Source of the DNA: Mycobacterium sp.
GTDB taxonomy: Bacteria; Actinomycetota; Actinomycetes; Mycobacteriales; Mycobacteriaceae
Direction of reading: 5' to 3'
DNA length: 40,459 bases
Assembly: GCA_031292695.1 (NCBI GenBank)
Contig: JARLGS010000247.1
Coordinates: 1 to 40,459, forward strand
In this document: piece by piece, positions 23,318-31,511 of the stretch
Position numbering within the stretch: the stretch's first letter is position 1
Layout of the letters: each line of letters starts with the position of its first letter
The notes under the pieces: model-generated
What the model saw: only the letters and a program-made list of their open reading frames with translations
Database searches by the model: none
Told to the model about the DNA's origin: nothing
Position numbers and translations under genes: made by a program

Positions 23318-23734
23318 GTGTCATCCTCACGCGACGACGACCGTCTCTACCCGATCGACGAAGTAGCGCGGCGCTTGCAGTTACGTCCATCGGCCATCCG
23401 GTACTACGAAGACCGCGGCCTCATCGAAGCGACTGCCCGCCATGGTGGCAAGCGCTACTTTGACGCCAATCAGCTGCGGCGTCTGACGGTCATCCAGCTG
23501 TGGAAACGCGAAGGCCTCTTGAGCCTCGACAGCATCGCATCCTTCCTCAACGAACCCGACGATGCCCAGAGCTGGACGCACGCCATCGACAACCAAATCG
23601 ATGCCCTCACAACACGAATCAATCAACTCCAAACTGCGCGCGACTACCTCGCGCATGTCCGGGCCCACCACGACACAACCACCCCCGACGGTTGCCCTCA
23701 CTACGAAGCGCAAATCAGTTCACTCGGGCATTGA
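23318..23734 (+). CDS. MerR-family regulator
   Basis: 138 residues. The N-terminal winged helix is typical: LYPIDEVARRLQLRPSAIRYYEDRGLIEATARHGGKRYFDANQLRRLTVIQLWKREGLLSLDSIASFL (about 9-77). A coiled-coil dimer helix follows (IDNQIDALTTRINQLQTARDYLAHV). The tail has a single cysteine (DGCPHYE), so it lacks the cysteine cluster of SoxR or metal sensors. The start is GTG 23318, with a weak GACGA upstream. It probably controls the divergent PPOX gene and itself. Confidence 0.9.
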   Translation: MSSSRDDDRLYPIDEVARRLQLRPSAIRYYEDRGLIEATARHGGKRYFDANQLRRLTVIQLWKREGLLSLDSIASFLNEPDDAQSWTHAIDNQIDALTTRINQLQTARDYLAHVRAHHDTTTPDGCPHYEAQISSLGH

Positions 23735-23736
23735 CC

Positions 23737-24654
23737 TCACCTGGAATGGGTTGGACCTGCTGACTCTGCGATCGCTGAAGCTGTGGCTTCGAGGATCTCG
23801 AGAACCTTGTCGACTGCTGGTCGGGATCGTGCGCCGATCCGGGTGACGGCTTCGATTCGTCGCGCTACGCGGATTCCGGTGAGGGGTTTTCTCGGCAGTG
23901 ATCGCACCGTTTGGACGTATCGGGGCATGAGGGCGACCCCGAATCCTGCCCAGACGAGTTCCTCGGTAACTCGGAAATCATCTACTCGCTGAAGGACTTT
24001 CGGCGTTACGCCCGCGACGGCTGCCAGCGACCGCAAGACGTCGTCAACCATCAGTCCGTCACGCACGCCTATCCACGGCTCCTCGGCCAACTCGGCGAGA
24101 GCAACTCGCTGCGCTTCGGCGAGCCGGTGCCCAGGCGGCAGCACGACTTCCAACGGCTCACGCATCAGCATGACCGCCTCATGGCGAGGACTCCACGGGG
24201 CGGTATCGCGTTCGTCGCGATGCACGACCACGACGTCGAAGTCGGCAAGAAGTGCCGGTGCATGTGAGGCGGGTTCGTCGATATCGCGACCGTCGACCGC
24301 GACACCGGCAGCTTCGGCACGGGCAAGCAGTTGAGGGAGCAGCATTGCGGCCCCGGACGGGAACAGGGCAACCCTGACTCTTCCTCGAGGAGTCGCACGA
24401 TAGGCATCCATCTCCGCCTGCGCCCGGTCGAGAGCGGCAAAGACGTCGTCGGCCCGCTCAACCAGTGTTCGTCCCGCGTCTGTCAGCCGGACTCCGCGAC
24501 CCCGGCGCTCCAGGAGCGTCACGCCGGCCTCCCGGCCGAGGATCTTCAGTTGCTGCGACACCGCCGAAGGTGTCAGCGACGACGAAGCCGCCGCGGCCGC
24601 AATGCTGCCCCGTTCCGCGACTTCCCGCAGCAGCATCAACCGGTCGATATTCAT
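23737..24654 (-). CDS. LysR-family regulator
   Basis: 305 residues. The winged HTH is at residues 1-60 (RLMLLREVAERGSIAAAAASSSLTPSAVSQQLKILGREAGVTLLERRGRGVRLTDAG). The C-terminal periplasmic-binding-protein-like ligand domain follows (RVRVALFPSGAAMLLPQLLARAEA...). It is divergent from the EamA exporter gene, the usual arrangement when a LysR protein controls a transporter. The start ATG 24654 has no Shine-Dalgarno; TACATT 11 bases upstream could be a -10, giving a very short leader. Confidence 0.9.
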   Translation of the reverse strand: MNIDRLMLLREVAERGSIAAAAASSSLTPSAVSQQLKILGREAGVTLLERRGRGVRLTDAGRTLVERADDVFAALDRAQAEMDAYRATPRGRVRVALFPSGAAMLLPQLLARAEAAGVAVDGRDIDEPASHAPALLADFDVVVVHRDERDTAPWSPRHEAVMLMREPLEVVLPPGHRLAEAQRVALAELAEEPWIGVRDGLMVDDVLRSLAAVAGVTPKVLQRVDDFRVTEELVWAGFGVALMPRYVQTVRSLPRKPLTGIRVARRIEAVTRIGARSRPAVDKVLEILEATASAIAESAGPTHSR

Positions 24655-24888
24655 GTAGCAAAACTAATGTATCGGCCAAAAATCTATCGCTTGTCTACAT
24701 GGTCGCGGCGACTTCAGTATTGGACGCGAGCCAGCAGCGGGCCACCGCGTCAATGGGGGAGGAAATTCACCGATGTCACGCAGGACCTCATTTCGGTGCC
24801 GTTCGAAGAAGGATTGCCGACAGCTGTTGACGGTTCGTGAGGCCCCGCGGCGTGGCTGCGGCGCCTTCACCGCGCCGGAGGAAGGCAC
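24655..24888. promoter_or_regulatory. Divergent lysR/eamA control region
   Basis: No gene is seen in these 234 bases. The stretch next to lysR is AT-rich (24655-24700) and contains the distant inverted pair ATGTAG (24653-24658) and CTACAT. LysR sites are expected here; I could not identify a single convincing T-N11-A box. Confidence 0.4.
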
Positions 24889-25878
24889 GTGACGACCGGG
24901 ATTTCCGCCGATCAGCCAACGAGTCGGCGAACAAACCGCGTGTCTGCCGCAGGGCCGGACCTGGCCTTACTAGTGATGGCAGCGGCTTGGGGATCCAGTT
25001 ATCTCGCGGCCAAACATGTTGCGACACGCGAGAACGCGTTCGGCTTTCTCGTCCTGCGGTTCGCGATCGCTATGGCCGTTCTCGGCCTCGTCCTGGCCCC
25101 GAGGCTTCGCAATCTTCGGCGCGAAGAGTTGCTGTTCGGCACAGGGTTCGGATGCATTCTCGCGGTGATCTTCAGCCTGGAAACCTTCGGAGTGGTGCAT
25201 ACCAGCGCATCCAATGCGGGTCTGATCATTTCCCTGACCATCGTCATGACGCCGCTACTTCAGCAAGCCACCGGAGGCGGCTCGCTGCCCCGACGGTTTT
25301 ACGCCGCGGCTGCAACCTCAGTCGCGGGCGTTGCCCTGCTCACGCAAGGGCATGGTTTATCTGCGCCGGACACCGGGGACGTGCTGATTTTGGCAGCCGC
25401 GATTGCGCGAGCTGTCCACGTCGTCTGGATGGACCGGGCTTGCCGAACCCGGCCCATGGACACCTCCCGCCTCACCCTGATGCAGCTCGCCACGAGTCTG
25501 GCCGTGTTCACTGCCCTGAGTCAGCTCGCCGGCCAGGGGCTGATCACAACCGCCGCGACCATCAGCCCAAGCGGATGGCTACTAACCGCCTACCTCGCAC
25601 TCGTCTGCACCGTTTTCGCCTTCATCACGCAAATGTGGGCGGTACGACGAACATCCGCCGCGCGGGTGAGCCTTCTGCTGGGAACCGAACCGTTCTTTGC
25701 CGCAGCGGTCGGCATTCTGCTCGCCGGCGATCCGCTGACAACAATCAGCGCGATAGGCGCCGCACTGGTCCTGGCCGGAACCAGCTGGGGACGTCATATC
25801 GACAATCGGCGTACACCAGCGCAGCAGGAATCCCCACCCATGACGCCGGCCACCCGGCAGGGTCTGCCCCCGAATTGA
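24889..25878 (+). CDS. EamA/DMT-superfamily transporter
   Basis: 329 residues with about ten hydrophobic helices and two EamA repeats. Typical signatures are LLVMAAAWGSSYLAAKHV, FLVLRFAIAMAVLGLVLAP, FGVVHTSASNAGLIISLTIVMTPLL, and in the second half LALVCTVFAFITQMWAVRRTSAARVSLLLGTEPFFAAAVGILLAGD. It is probably an exporter of a metabolite or amino acid. The start is GTG with GGAGGAAG upstream. The neighbouring divergent LysR gene is the likely regulator. The hydrophilic tail of about 25 residues is not conserved in the family. Confidence 0.92.
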   Translation: MTTGISADQPTSRRTNRVSAAGPDLALLVMAAAWGSSYLAAKHVATRENAFGFLVLRFAIAMAVLGLVLAPRLRNLRREELLFGTGFGCILAVIFSLETFGVVHTSASNAGLIISLTIVMTPLLQQATGGGSLPRRFYAAAATSVAGVALLTQGHGLSAPDTGDVLILAAAIARAVHVVWMDRACRTRPMDTSRLTLMQLATSLAVFTALSQLAGQGLITTAATISPSGWLLTAYLALVCTVFAFITQMWAVRRTSAARVSLLLGTEPFFAAAVGILLAGDPLTTISAIGAALVLAGTSWGRHIDNRRTPAQQESPPMTPATRQGLPPN

Positions 25879-26008
25879 CCCTGCAGTGTTCCGGCGATCG
25901 TCGCTTCTCTGCGAGGTACATCACATTCGCTCCGCGACCTCACACTCTCGGTCTCATAAACGTCTTCCTGATGAAAGACCCCCAGTCTGAAAGGAATTCA
26001 CTCCGACC

Positions 26009-26746
26009 ATGGCCGCGAACAACATCCCCGTCGAACCGTCCATCCTCTATTTCGGCAGCCCGGTAGTGCTCAACAGCACCGAAAACCCAGACGGCACCTT
26101 CAATCTCGCGCCAATCTCGTCGGTCTTCTGGCTGGGATGGCGGTGCATACTCGGTTTTGACGTCACGTCCCAAACAGCACAGAACCTCATCCGCACCGGG
26201 GAAATCGTCATCAACCTGGTCGATCAGACCCAGGTCGCCGTGGTCAACAAGCTCTCCATGCTGACCGGGTCAAATCCGGTACCCGAAGGCAAGGCGCAGA
26301 GGGGATATCAGTTCCAGCGGGACAAGTTCGGTGCCGCCGGACTCACACCCGTGGCCTCCGAGACGGTCCGGCCGCCACGGGCCCAGGAATGCCCGGTGCA
26401 GATGGAAGCCGAACTGGTCCAGGTGATGCGAGCCATGGCCGATGACTACGACTACACCCAGCACGCCGGTGCTGCCGATTCCGCCCTGGCTGGCGCGGTG
26501 TGCTTTGAAGTGCGGATCAAGCGGGTGCACGCCGATCCGCGCATCCTGGTGCCCGGCAAGGCAAATCGTGTCGATCCGAACGCCTGGCGCCCGCTGATCA
26601 TGAACTTCTGCCGCTACTACGGTTTCGGCCTGGAGCTGACCGAATCACGGCTGGCGTCGATCCCCGAAGACCTGTACCGCTCACCCGACATCGACCGGGC
26701 ACGACAGGAATTGGACGCGCTGTACGACCAGGTCACCGCGGTCTGA
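26009..26746 (+). CDS. Flavin-reductase-like split-barrel protein
   Basis: 245 residues of the FMN-binding flavin-reductase-like fold: SILYFGSPVVLNSTENPDGTFNLAPISSVFWLGWRCILGFDVTSQTAQNLIRTGEIVINLVD, then VNKLSMLTGSNPVPEGKAQRGYQFQRDKF, and a second half with AVCFEVRIKRVHADPRILVPGKANRVDPNAWRPLIMNFCRYYGFG. Soluble, cytoplasmic; the electron donor and acceptor are unknown. AAGGA upstream is about 13 bases from the ATG, rather far. It may follow the EamA gene in one transcript (130-base gap). Confidence 0.85.
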   Translation: MAANNIPVEPSILYFGSPVVLNSTENPDGTFNLAPISSVFWLGWRCILGFDVTSQTAQNLIRTGEIVINLVDQTQVAVVNKLSMLTGSNPVPEGKAQRGYQFQRDKFGAAGLTPVASETVRPPRAQECPVQMEAELVQVMRAMADDYDYTQHAGAADSALAGAVCFEVRIKRVHADPRILVPGKANRVDPNAWRPLIMNFCRYYGFGLELTESRLASIPEDLYRSPDIDRARQELDALYDQVTAV

Positions 26747-26938
26747 GTTTGTGACATCCGCTGCGCCGCACCAGTACTCGACGCCGTCAGTGCGGCCCAG
26801 CCAGTTGAGCACTACCAGACATCGAACGCCGCTCCCGCACCGCCTGATCAAACTCGACCGATTCAACTTCCCAATTACATCGACGCCACGCGACCCAATG
26901 CTACGTAGCCGATCCTGCACCCCCACACGGACCGATGA

Positions 26939-27682
26939 TCAGCGGGCGAGATCGAGCACCGAGACACCGTGAAGCGCCCGACCGTGCCCCGGCAGCACGT
27001 GCTCCACCGGCAGCGCACGCAGTCGCGCCGCTGTCCGAGCGGCGCCGGCAGTATCGATGGTGTCAGGGGCGAAACGCGGCTGACCATGCATAGTGATGAC
27101 CGAGTCACCGGAAAGCAGCGTGCGAGAATCCTCGTGCCAGAACCCGATTCCGTCGTCGGTGTGACCGGGTGTGGTGATGACGGTCCATGACGAGGCTCCG
27201 GGCAGCACATCGCCGTCTTCGAGTGCACCGGCAGGCTCCGGCCCCGGCCACAGCATGCCGCGCGACGTACCGAAACCGATCGTCGAGGACGCGGCGACGA
27301 AGCCGACTGCGGCCTTGACATCGAAGGGTTGGCCGAAGAGAACTGGCCACGTGCGAGCGAGCTTGGCGACGCTAGGCGTGCGGGGCTTGGCGCTGCCCTC
27401 GATGTAGGTGAGCGTGGTGGCCGCCAGGTAAATGCTGGACCCGTAGCGAGCAGCGATCGCGGGTGCGCCGCTGAGGTGATCGGGATGGCCATGGGTGGCG
27501 GTCGCCGCTACCGGGTGGCGGCCCTCTAACAGCGGAGCCAGGTCAGTCACGATCTTCGGCATGAACGCGTCGACCACAACGACATTCCCGTCATCGCCTT
27601 CGATCAGATAGCAGTTGAAACACCATCGCGACACCCGCGTCACGGGTGAATCCGGCAACCGTTGCACTTTGAGACCGGCCAT
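26939..27682 (-). CDS. Metallo-beta-lactamase-fold hydrolase
   Basis: 247 residues. Zinc motif THGHPDH (H-x-H-x-D-H) after ATATHGHPDHLSGAP, the second-site His in TPGHTDDGIGFW, Asp in LLSGDSVI, and the final His in VLPGHGRAL. The set is complete for a dinuclear hydrolase of the glyoxalase-II/lactonase type; the substrate is unknown. The start ATG 27682 has GGAGGAGG 8 bases upstream; an ATG 4 bases earlier is out of frame. The 192 bases between this gene and the flavin reductase hold nothing I can support. Confidence 0.9.
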   Translation of the reverse strand: MAGLKVQRLPDSPVTRVSRWCFNCYLIEGDDGNVVVVDAFMPKIVTDLAPLLEGRHPVAATATHGHPDHLSGAPAIAARYGSSIYLAATTLTYIEGSAKPRTPSVAKLARTWPVLFGQPFDVKAAVGFVAASSTIGFGTSRGMLWPGPEPAGALEDGDVLPGASSWTVITTPGHTDDGIGFWHEDSRTLLSGDSVITMHGQPRFAPDTIDTAGAARTAARLRALPVEHVLPGHGRALHGVSVLDLAR

Positions 27683-27858
27683 TCATGCCTCCTCCGCCGC
27701 GGTCAGGCTACAGACGGAAAGCGAACTGAGTTCTTGACTCGTAACGTCATCGGAGGTCTCCAGAAACAAGCCGGCAGTGGCCTTGGTTACCCTGCACTCC
27801 AGTGCCGGAGAATTGCGTTCGTCCTAAATTCGACCAGCCACTGTGGGACTGTGACGTG

Positions 27859-29262
27859 GTGTCGGAGATTCCGCGGCGCACGCTAGGGCGTGGCGCGAAA
27901 TTCGCTGGACTGTCGATGGGGGCGGCCGGTCGAGCTGTGCTGGGCTGGGGCCAGCGACTCGGCGGCGCCGACGCGGATCTGATCACCGAACAGTGGTCCG
28001 CGCGCAGCGCCGAGCAGGTGTTCGCGGTGCTCGGCGAACTCAAAGGCGGGGCAATGAAGTTCGGCCAGGCCATGAGCATCTACGAAGCAGCGGTACCCGA
28101 GCGCTTCGCCGCACCGTATCGGGACGCGTTGACGAAGTTGCAGGCATCGGCACCACCACTTGCAGCCGAACGGATACATCGAGTGCTGGACCGGCAGTTG
28201 GGCGTGCGGTGGCCTGCACGGTTCGCCGAGTTCGACGACGAGCCGGTCGCGGCGGCCAGCATCGGCCAGGTCCATCGCGCGGTGTGGCACGACGGCCAGC
28301 CGGTAGCGGTCAAAGTGCAATACCCGGGCGCCGATACCGCCTTGTTGTCCGATCTGCGTCAACTCGGCCGGTTCAGTCGGCTCATCGAGCCGTTGTTTCC
28401 CGGTCTAGCCGTCCGGCCGATGATTGACGAGCTGCGCGCCCGGATGGCGGAGGAGCTCGACTATCGCCACGAAGCCGACAATCAGCGACGGTTCGCCGCC
28501 GCCTTCGCTGATGACCCGCGGTTCCTGGTGCCCAAAGTGGTGGCCTCAGCGCCGAAAGTCCTGATCTCCGAATGGGTTACCGCACGTCCGCTGTCAGACC
28601 TGATCACCCGCGGGGACCAGGGATCCAGGAACAACGCCGCAGGTCTGTTGTTCGAATTCTGCGGTGCGTCGATGTCACGGCTGGGCGCGTTGCACGCCGA
28701 TCCGCATCCTGGCAACTATCAGCTCACGGCCGATGGCCGGCTCGTGGTGCTCGACTTTGGTGCGGTGGCCACCGTGCACCGATCGGCTCTGACATTTTTG
28801 GACAGCCTCCGCTTGGCCGAAATCGCCCATTCAGTGGAGCTGTCCGAGGTGCGCGATCCACAACTGCAGGCACTGATGCTGGATGAACTCGCCTCCGCGA
28901 TGCGCGCGATCGGGTTCTCTGACCCGAACGCCCAGGTCCAGCCCGAGGATGTGCTGTCTTACTTCGGCCCGTTCGCAGAACCGTTGTGGGCGCAGCACTT
29001 CCAGTTCGACCGGCAGTGGATGGAGAACCTGGCCCCGCGCATCCCCGGGTTGGCACGCGGCCAAGATTTTCTCGCCGGCTCGGCCCTGACCATCCCGCCG
29101 GAGCATGTGCTGATGTTCCGCACCCTCGTGGGTATCGTCGCGGTCGCCTGCCAGCTCGAAGCCGAAGTCCCACTTCGCGAAATCGTCACCCGCTGGTATC
29201 CCGGCTTCGAAGACCGCCAGGTCCCTCCCGACCTCGCTCGTGCGCTCGGTCTTCGGAATTAG
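27859..29262 (+). CDS. ABC1/UbiB-family atypical kinase
   Basis: 467 residues from GTG 27859 (VSEIPRRTLGRG). The family hallmark KxGQ is in GGAMKFGQAMS, followed by the Ala-rich loop EPVAAASIGQVHRA that replaces the glycine loop, the catalytic Lys in PVAVKVQYPGA, EELDYRHEADNQRRF, and HADPHPGNYQL with LVVLDFGAVA as catalytic and metal-binding motifs. Proteins of this family support isoprenoid-quinone or lipid biosynthesis, probably as ATPases rather than protein kinases. An upstream ATG (27802) is in frame but lacks a ribosome binding site and family similarity. Confidence 0.9.
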   Translation: MSEIPRRTLGRGAKFAGLSMGAAGRAVLGWGQRLGGADADLITEQWSARSAEQVFAVLGELKGGAMKFGQAMSIYEAAVPERFAAPYRDALTKLQASAPPLAAERIHRVLDRQLGVRWPARFAEFDDEPVAAASIGQVHRAVWHDGQPVAVKVQYPGADTALLSDLRQLGRFSRLIEPLFPGLAVRPMIDELRARMAEELDYRHEADNQRRFAAAFADDPRFLVPKVVASAPKVLISEWVTARPLSDLITRGDQGSRNNAAGLLFEFCGASMSRLGALHADPHPGNYQLTADGRLVVLDFGAVATVHRSALTFLDSLRLAEIAHSVELSEVRDPQLQALMLDELASAMRAIGFSDPNAQVQPEDVLSYFGPFAEPLWAQHFQFDRQWMENLAPRIPGLARGQDFLAGSALTIPPEHVLMFRTLVGIVAVACQLEAEVPLREIVTRWYPGFEDRQVPPDLARALGLRN

Positions 29263-29419
29263 GGGCGAATGCCCTCAGTTGTTGCCCTCGGGCGCAGGTT
29301 GATGCGGCTGGGGCGGAATGCCTGACCTGTACTTGTTGAATTTCGATGTCGTGCGCGTTGGCCGTGGCACGCCACTGACTCCTGATTGGCAGAGTCAAGA
29401 GTCCAGGGATTGGCACTAC

Positions 29420-29449
29420 AGTGGGCCCCGCTCACGAGCGGGGCCCACT
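29420..29449 (-). terminator. Perfect hairpin downstream of the PGRS-like gene
   Basis: 14-bp perfect stem (29420-29433 / 29436-29449) 18 bases after the stop codon of the minus-strand gene, without a U-tract. It may also stop transcripts from the ABC1 gene, which ends 158 bases to the left. Confidence 0.75.
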
Positions 29450-29467
29450 GGTCTTGAAGGAGTGTGG

Positions 29468-30895
29468 CTACGCGGCGGCGTGGGAAGCGCCATGTCCGGA
29501 AGCAGATGCACCGCTGCCGGATGCACCACTGCCGCTGCCGGAGCCGGTGCTGCCCGAGCCCGTCGCGCTCCCGGTCGATCCGCTCGGCTTCGTGGGCTTG
29601 GTGGACTCACCGGTCTTGCCCGGTGTACCGGTCTTCGTGCCGCCGGTCGTGCCGGTACCACCGTTTGACGTGGCGGTGCTGCCCGAGCCCGTCTGGCTCC
29701 CAGTCGATCCGCTGGGCTTGGTGGGCTTGGTGGGCTCACCGGTCGTGCCCGGTGTACCGGTCGTAGTGCCGCCGGTCGTGCCAGTGCCACCGTTTGACGT
29801 GGTGGTGCCGCCCGAGGTCGCGCCCGATTCCGGCTTCGTTTCGGTTGCGGGGGAAGGCGTCTCGGGCGAAGCCACGGCAGGTGCCCCTACAGCGGGCGCC
29901 GTGGCGGCTGGCGCCGTCGCGGCGGGTTCTGCTGCCGCGGTCTTGGTCGCCGCGATCTTTGCGGCATCAGGCGTCGTCACCTTCTCGGCGCCCAGCGTGA
30001 CCGTCGCAACCGATAAGGCAGCCGACGGAAGGGCGGCCGGTCCAACATCGGCCACCTTCGCCGCGACGGGCGCCGGCGTCGCGGGAGCGATCGCGTGGGC
30101 GATTGAGTTGAGGGCTTGTATCACCGTGTCGATGATTCCGCCTTGGCTGAGGATGCCGGGGGCGCCGCTGAGCGTAAACCCGTTCAGCAGCGAGTTGACG
30201 ACCGCGCCGGGAGTAGCGACGACCGCGCCGACCGCGCCAAACAGGTCCCCGGTCTTCAGGGCGTCGACGACGGCCTGTACTTGAAATGCCGTCGCTTGCA
30301 TGACGCCGTTGATCGTGCCGATGGCTCCCAAACCCACGCCGAGCAGAATGTTCGGGACCTGGGCAACGACGTTCGCGACGTTCTGCACCATGGTGACTGG
30401 AATTTGAAGCAGGCCGATCAGCGGGAAGACCGGGCCGATGATGAGTCCGAGCCCGGCATTGAACAACGTGTTGTAGCCGTTGTAGATCTGGCCGGACAGA
30501 ATCTGACCGACGCCTTGTTGAACCCCGACCGGGAAGCCGTTGGGGTTGTCCAACCGCAATTGGTCGACGAGATTCCCGAACGAGGTTTGCAGTGCCGCGA
30601 ACGTCTGCCCGCCGTAGCCGAGGCCGTTGATGATCAGCTGGTGCAGGATCGGCGCGGGGTTTTGCAGATAGCTTTGGACGAGCGTGCCCCCATTGGCGAG
30701 AGCGTCCCGGATGATCTGCCCCCACTGCTCGATGGGGTTCGCCGCCGCGGTGAGCGCAACCTTTGCCGAGGACACCGCTCGCGTTTGCAGTTCGGCGATG
30801 GCGGGCATCGGTTGGACGATCGGGGTGAGCGCTATCGCACCGGCACCCGCCAGCGCAATACCCATATTGATGCGTGGTCGAACGGCAACCTGCAT
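29468..30895 (-). CDS. PGRS-like secreted protein with repetitive Gly/Thr/Ser/Pro tail
   Basis: 475 residues. The N-terminus (RPRINMGIALAGAGAIALTPIVQPMPAIAE) is a signal-like hydrophobic segment shared by a large family of exported mycobacterial proteins, some annotated as PE/PPE- or PGRS-related. The middle (60-290) is hydrophobic and amphipathic (NPIEQWGQIIRDALANGG, FNAGLGLIIGPVFPLIGLLQIP, VPNILLGVGLGAIGTINGVMQAT) and probably associates with membrane. From about 300 on it is Ala/Pro-rich and then Gly/Thr/Ser-rich with a 43-residue unit present twice. It ends GHGASHAAA. The start has AAGGAG 7 bases upstream. The precise function is unknown. Confidence 0.82.
   Translation of the reverse strand: MQVAVRPRINMGIALAGAGAIALTPIVQPMPAIAELQTRAVSSAKVALTAAANPIEQWGQIIRDALANGGTLVQSYLQNPAPILHQLIINGLGYGGQTFAALQTSFGNLVDQLRLDNPNGFPVGVQQGVGQILSGQIYNGYNTLFNAGLGLIIGPVFPLIGLLQIPVTMVQNVANVVAQVPNILLGVGLGAIGTINGVMQATAFQVQAVVDALKTGDLFGAVGAVVATPGAVVNSLLNGFTLSGAPGILSQGGIIDTVIQALNSIAHAIAPATPAPVAAKVADVGPAALPSAALSVATVTLGAEKVTTPDAAKIAATKTAAAEPAATAPAATAPAVGAPAVASPETPSPATETKPESGATSGGTTTSNGGTGTTGGTTTGTPGTTGEPTKPTKPSGSTGSQTGSGSTATSNGGTGTTGGTKTGTPGKTGESTKPTKPSGSTGSATGSGSTGSGSGSGASGSGASASGHGASHAAA
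29551..29808. repeat. Two 129-bp tandem repeats inside the PGRS-like gene
   Basis: Units 29551-29679 and 29680-29808, with a third partial start at 29809. Each encodes 43 residues with the core NGGTGTTGGT...TKPTKPSGSTGS. The copies differ at scattered bases. The period is a multiple of three, so copy-number change would keep the frame. Confidence 0.85.
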
Positions 30896-31207
30896 GCCAT
30901 CTCTCCTTAATTGACTTAATTGACGATTTCGTGGCAGCGGGAGGTTACCTCAGCAGAAACTAAGTTTGGGAAGGATTTTCAGATTCGCTGAGATGCTCTT
31001 GCCATTAGCAATTAGAGTCGAGATGTGTTCTTGCTGGTCGTTGAATTAATCATCTGCCATCAGCAAATCACCACTAGAACATGTTTAATTGATTGCATTT
31101 AACTAAATATGTTTAATTAAGTACGTTTAACTAAATGCGTTTGATTAAACCTGCAACGATCGTTCAGGGCGCTTAACAATAGTTCCGTCTGACTATTTTG
31201 ATTTGCC
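30896..31207. other. AT-rich intergenic region with repeats
   Basis: This 312-base stretch is far more AT-rich than the rest of the window. Near the gene start it has a direct 9-bp repeat (TTAATTGAC at 30907-30915 and 30916-30924) just upstream of the ribosome binding site of the PGRS-like gene, a small palindrome GAGGTTACCTC at 30942-30952, and the 14-bp array listed separately. No protein-coding frame is convincing here. Confidence 0.65.
31084..31153. repeat. Five tandem 14-bp AT-rich repeats (iteron-like)
   Basis: Starting at 31084, five consecutive 14-base units have the cores TTTAATTGAT, TTTAACTAAA, TTTAATTAAG, TTTAACTAAA and TTTGATTAAA, each followed by a 4-base linker (TGCA, TATG, TACG, TGCG, CCTG). 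The cores are near palindromes of TTTAATTAAA. Copies 1 and 3, and 2 and 4, resemble each other more, giving a 28-bp higher period. The array lies between the PGRS-like gene and the GAP gene. Confidence 0.8.
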
Positions 31208-31285
31208 ATCGGCCGCTCGAGATCCTTTCTTCGGTGCGGCACAGCGTGGATCGCGATCATGTGCGCTGCGATCGCATTAGCTTGA
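31208..31285 (+). pseudogene. Broken 3' end of a DPPR synthase-like (UbiA) gene
   Basis: In one frame the stretch ends TAWIAIMCAAIALA and then TGA, nearly identical to the end of the intact gene at 33992-34906 (IAWIAIMCTAIALA and TGA). The preceding residues RSRSFLRCG correspond to RDRVLQALG. Similarity continues about 50 bases past the stop in both copies. The rest of the gene is missing upstream, where the AT-rich repeats begin. Confidence 0.75.
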
Positions 31286-31436
31286 GTTGGCCCAGGCGGG
31301 ACCTCGCTAGACAAGACTTGATTACCCTCGCTTTTTCAGAAACCGGACAGGGGGCTGTGTCTGCGGCGGCGTCTGCCATTGCGACACACTCTTACCGTTC
31401 GCTTAGTTGTTGGTTTTGCCCCGTATGGTCGGCAGG

Positions 31437-31511
31437 ATGGCCGCGTTCAACCCGCCAGAGCGACGGCGACTACGCCGTGAGCCGAGCTCGGGCAACAGGG
31501 TGCGCGAGTGA
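31437..31511 (+). CDS. 24-residue micro-ORF coupled to the GAP gene
   Basis: ATG 31437 to TGA 31509-31511 encodes 24 residues, rich in Arg, Pro and Glu (MAAFNPPERRRLRREPSSGN then RVRE). Its TGA overlaps the GTG start of the GAP gene by 4 bases. TATGGT seven bases before the ATG fits a mycobacterial TANNNT -10, so the mRNA may be leaderless. GC-rich third positions and the overlap support translation; no homologue is known to me. Confidence 0.45.
   Translation: MAAFNPPERRRLRREPSSGNRVRE

Noticed and set aside
24837..26066. 409-codon plus-strand frame overlapping the EamA gene
   Set aside because: Arg-rich out-of-frame reading; EamA has ribosome binding site, membrane helices and family motifs.
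31084..31153. CRISPR array
   Set aside because: Repeat units are only 14 bases with 4-base linkers and no unique spacers; no cas gene is nearby.
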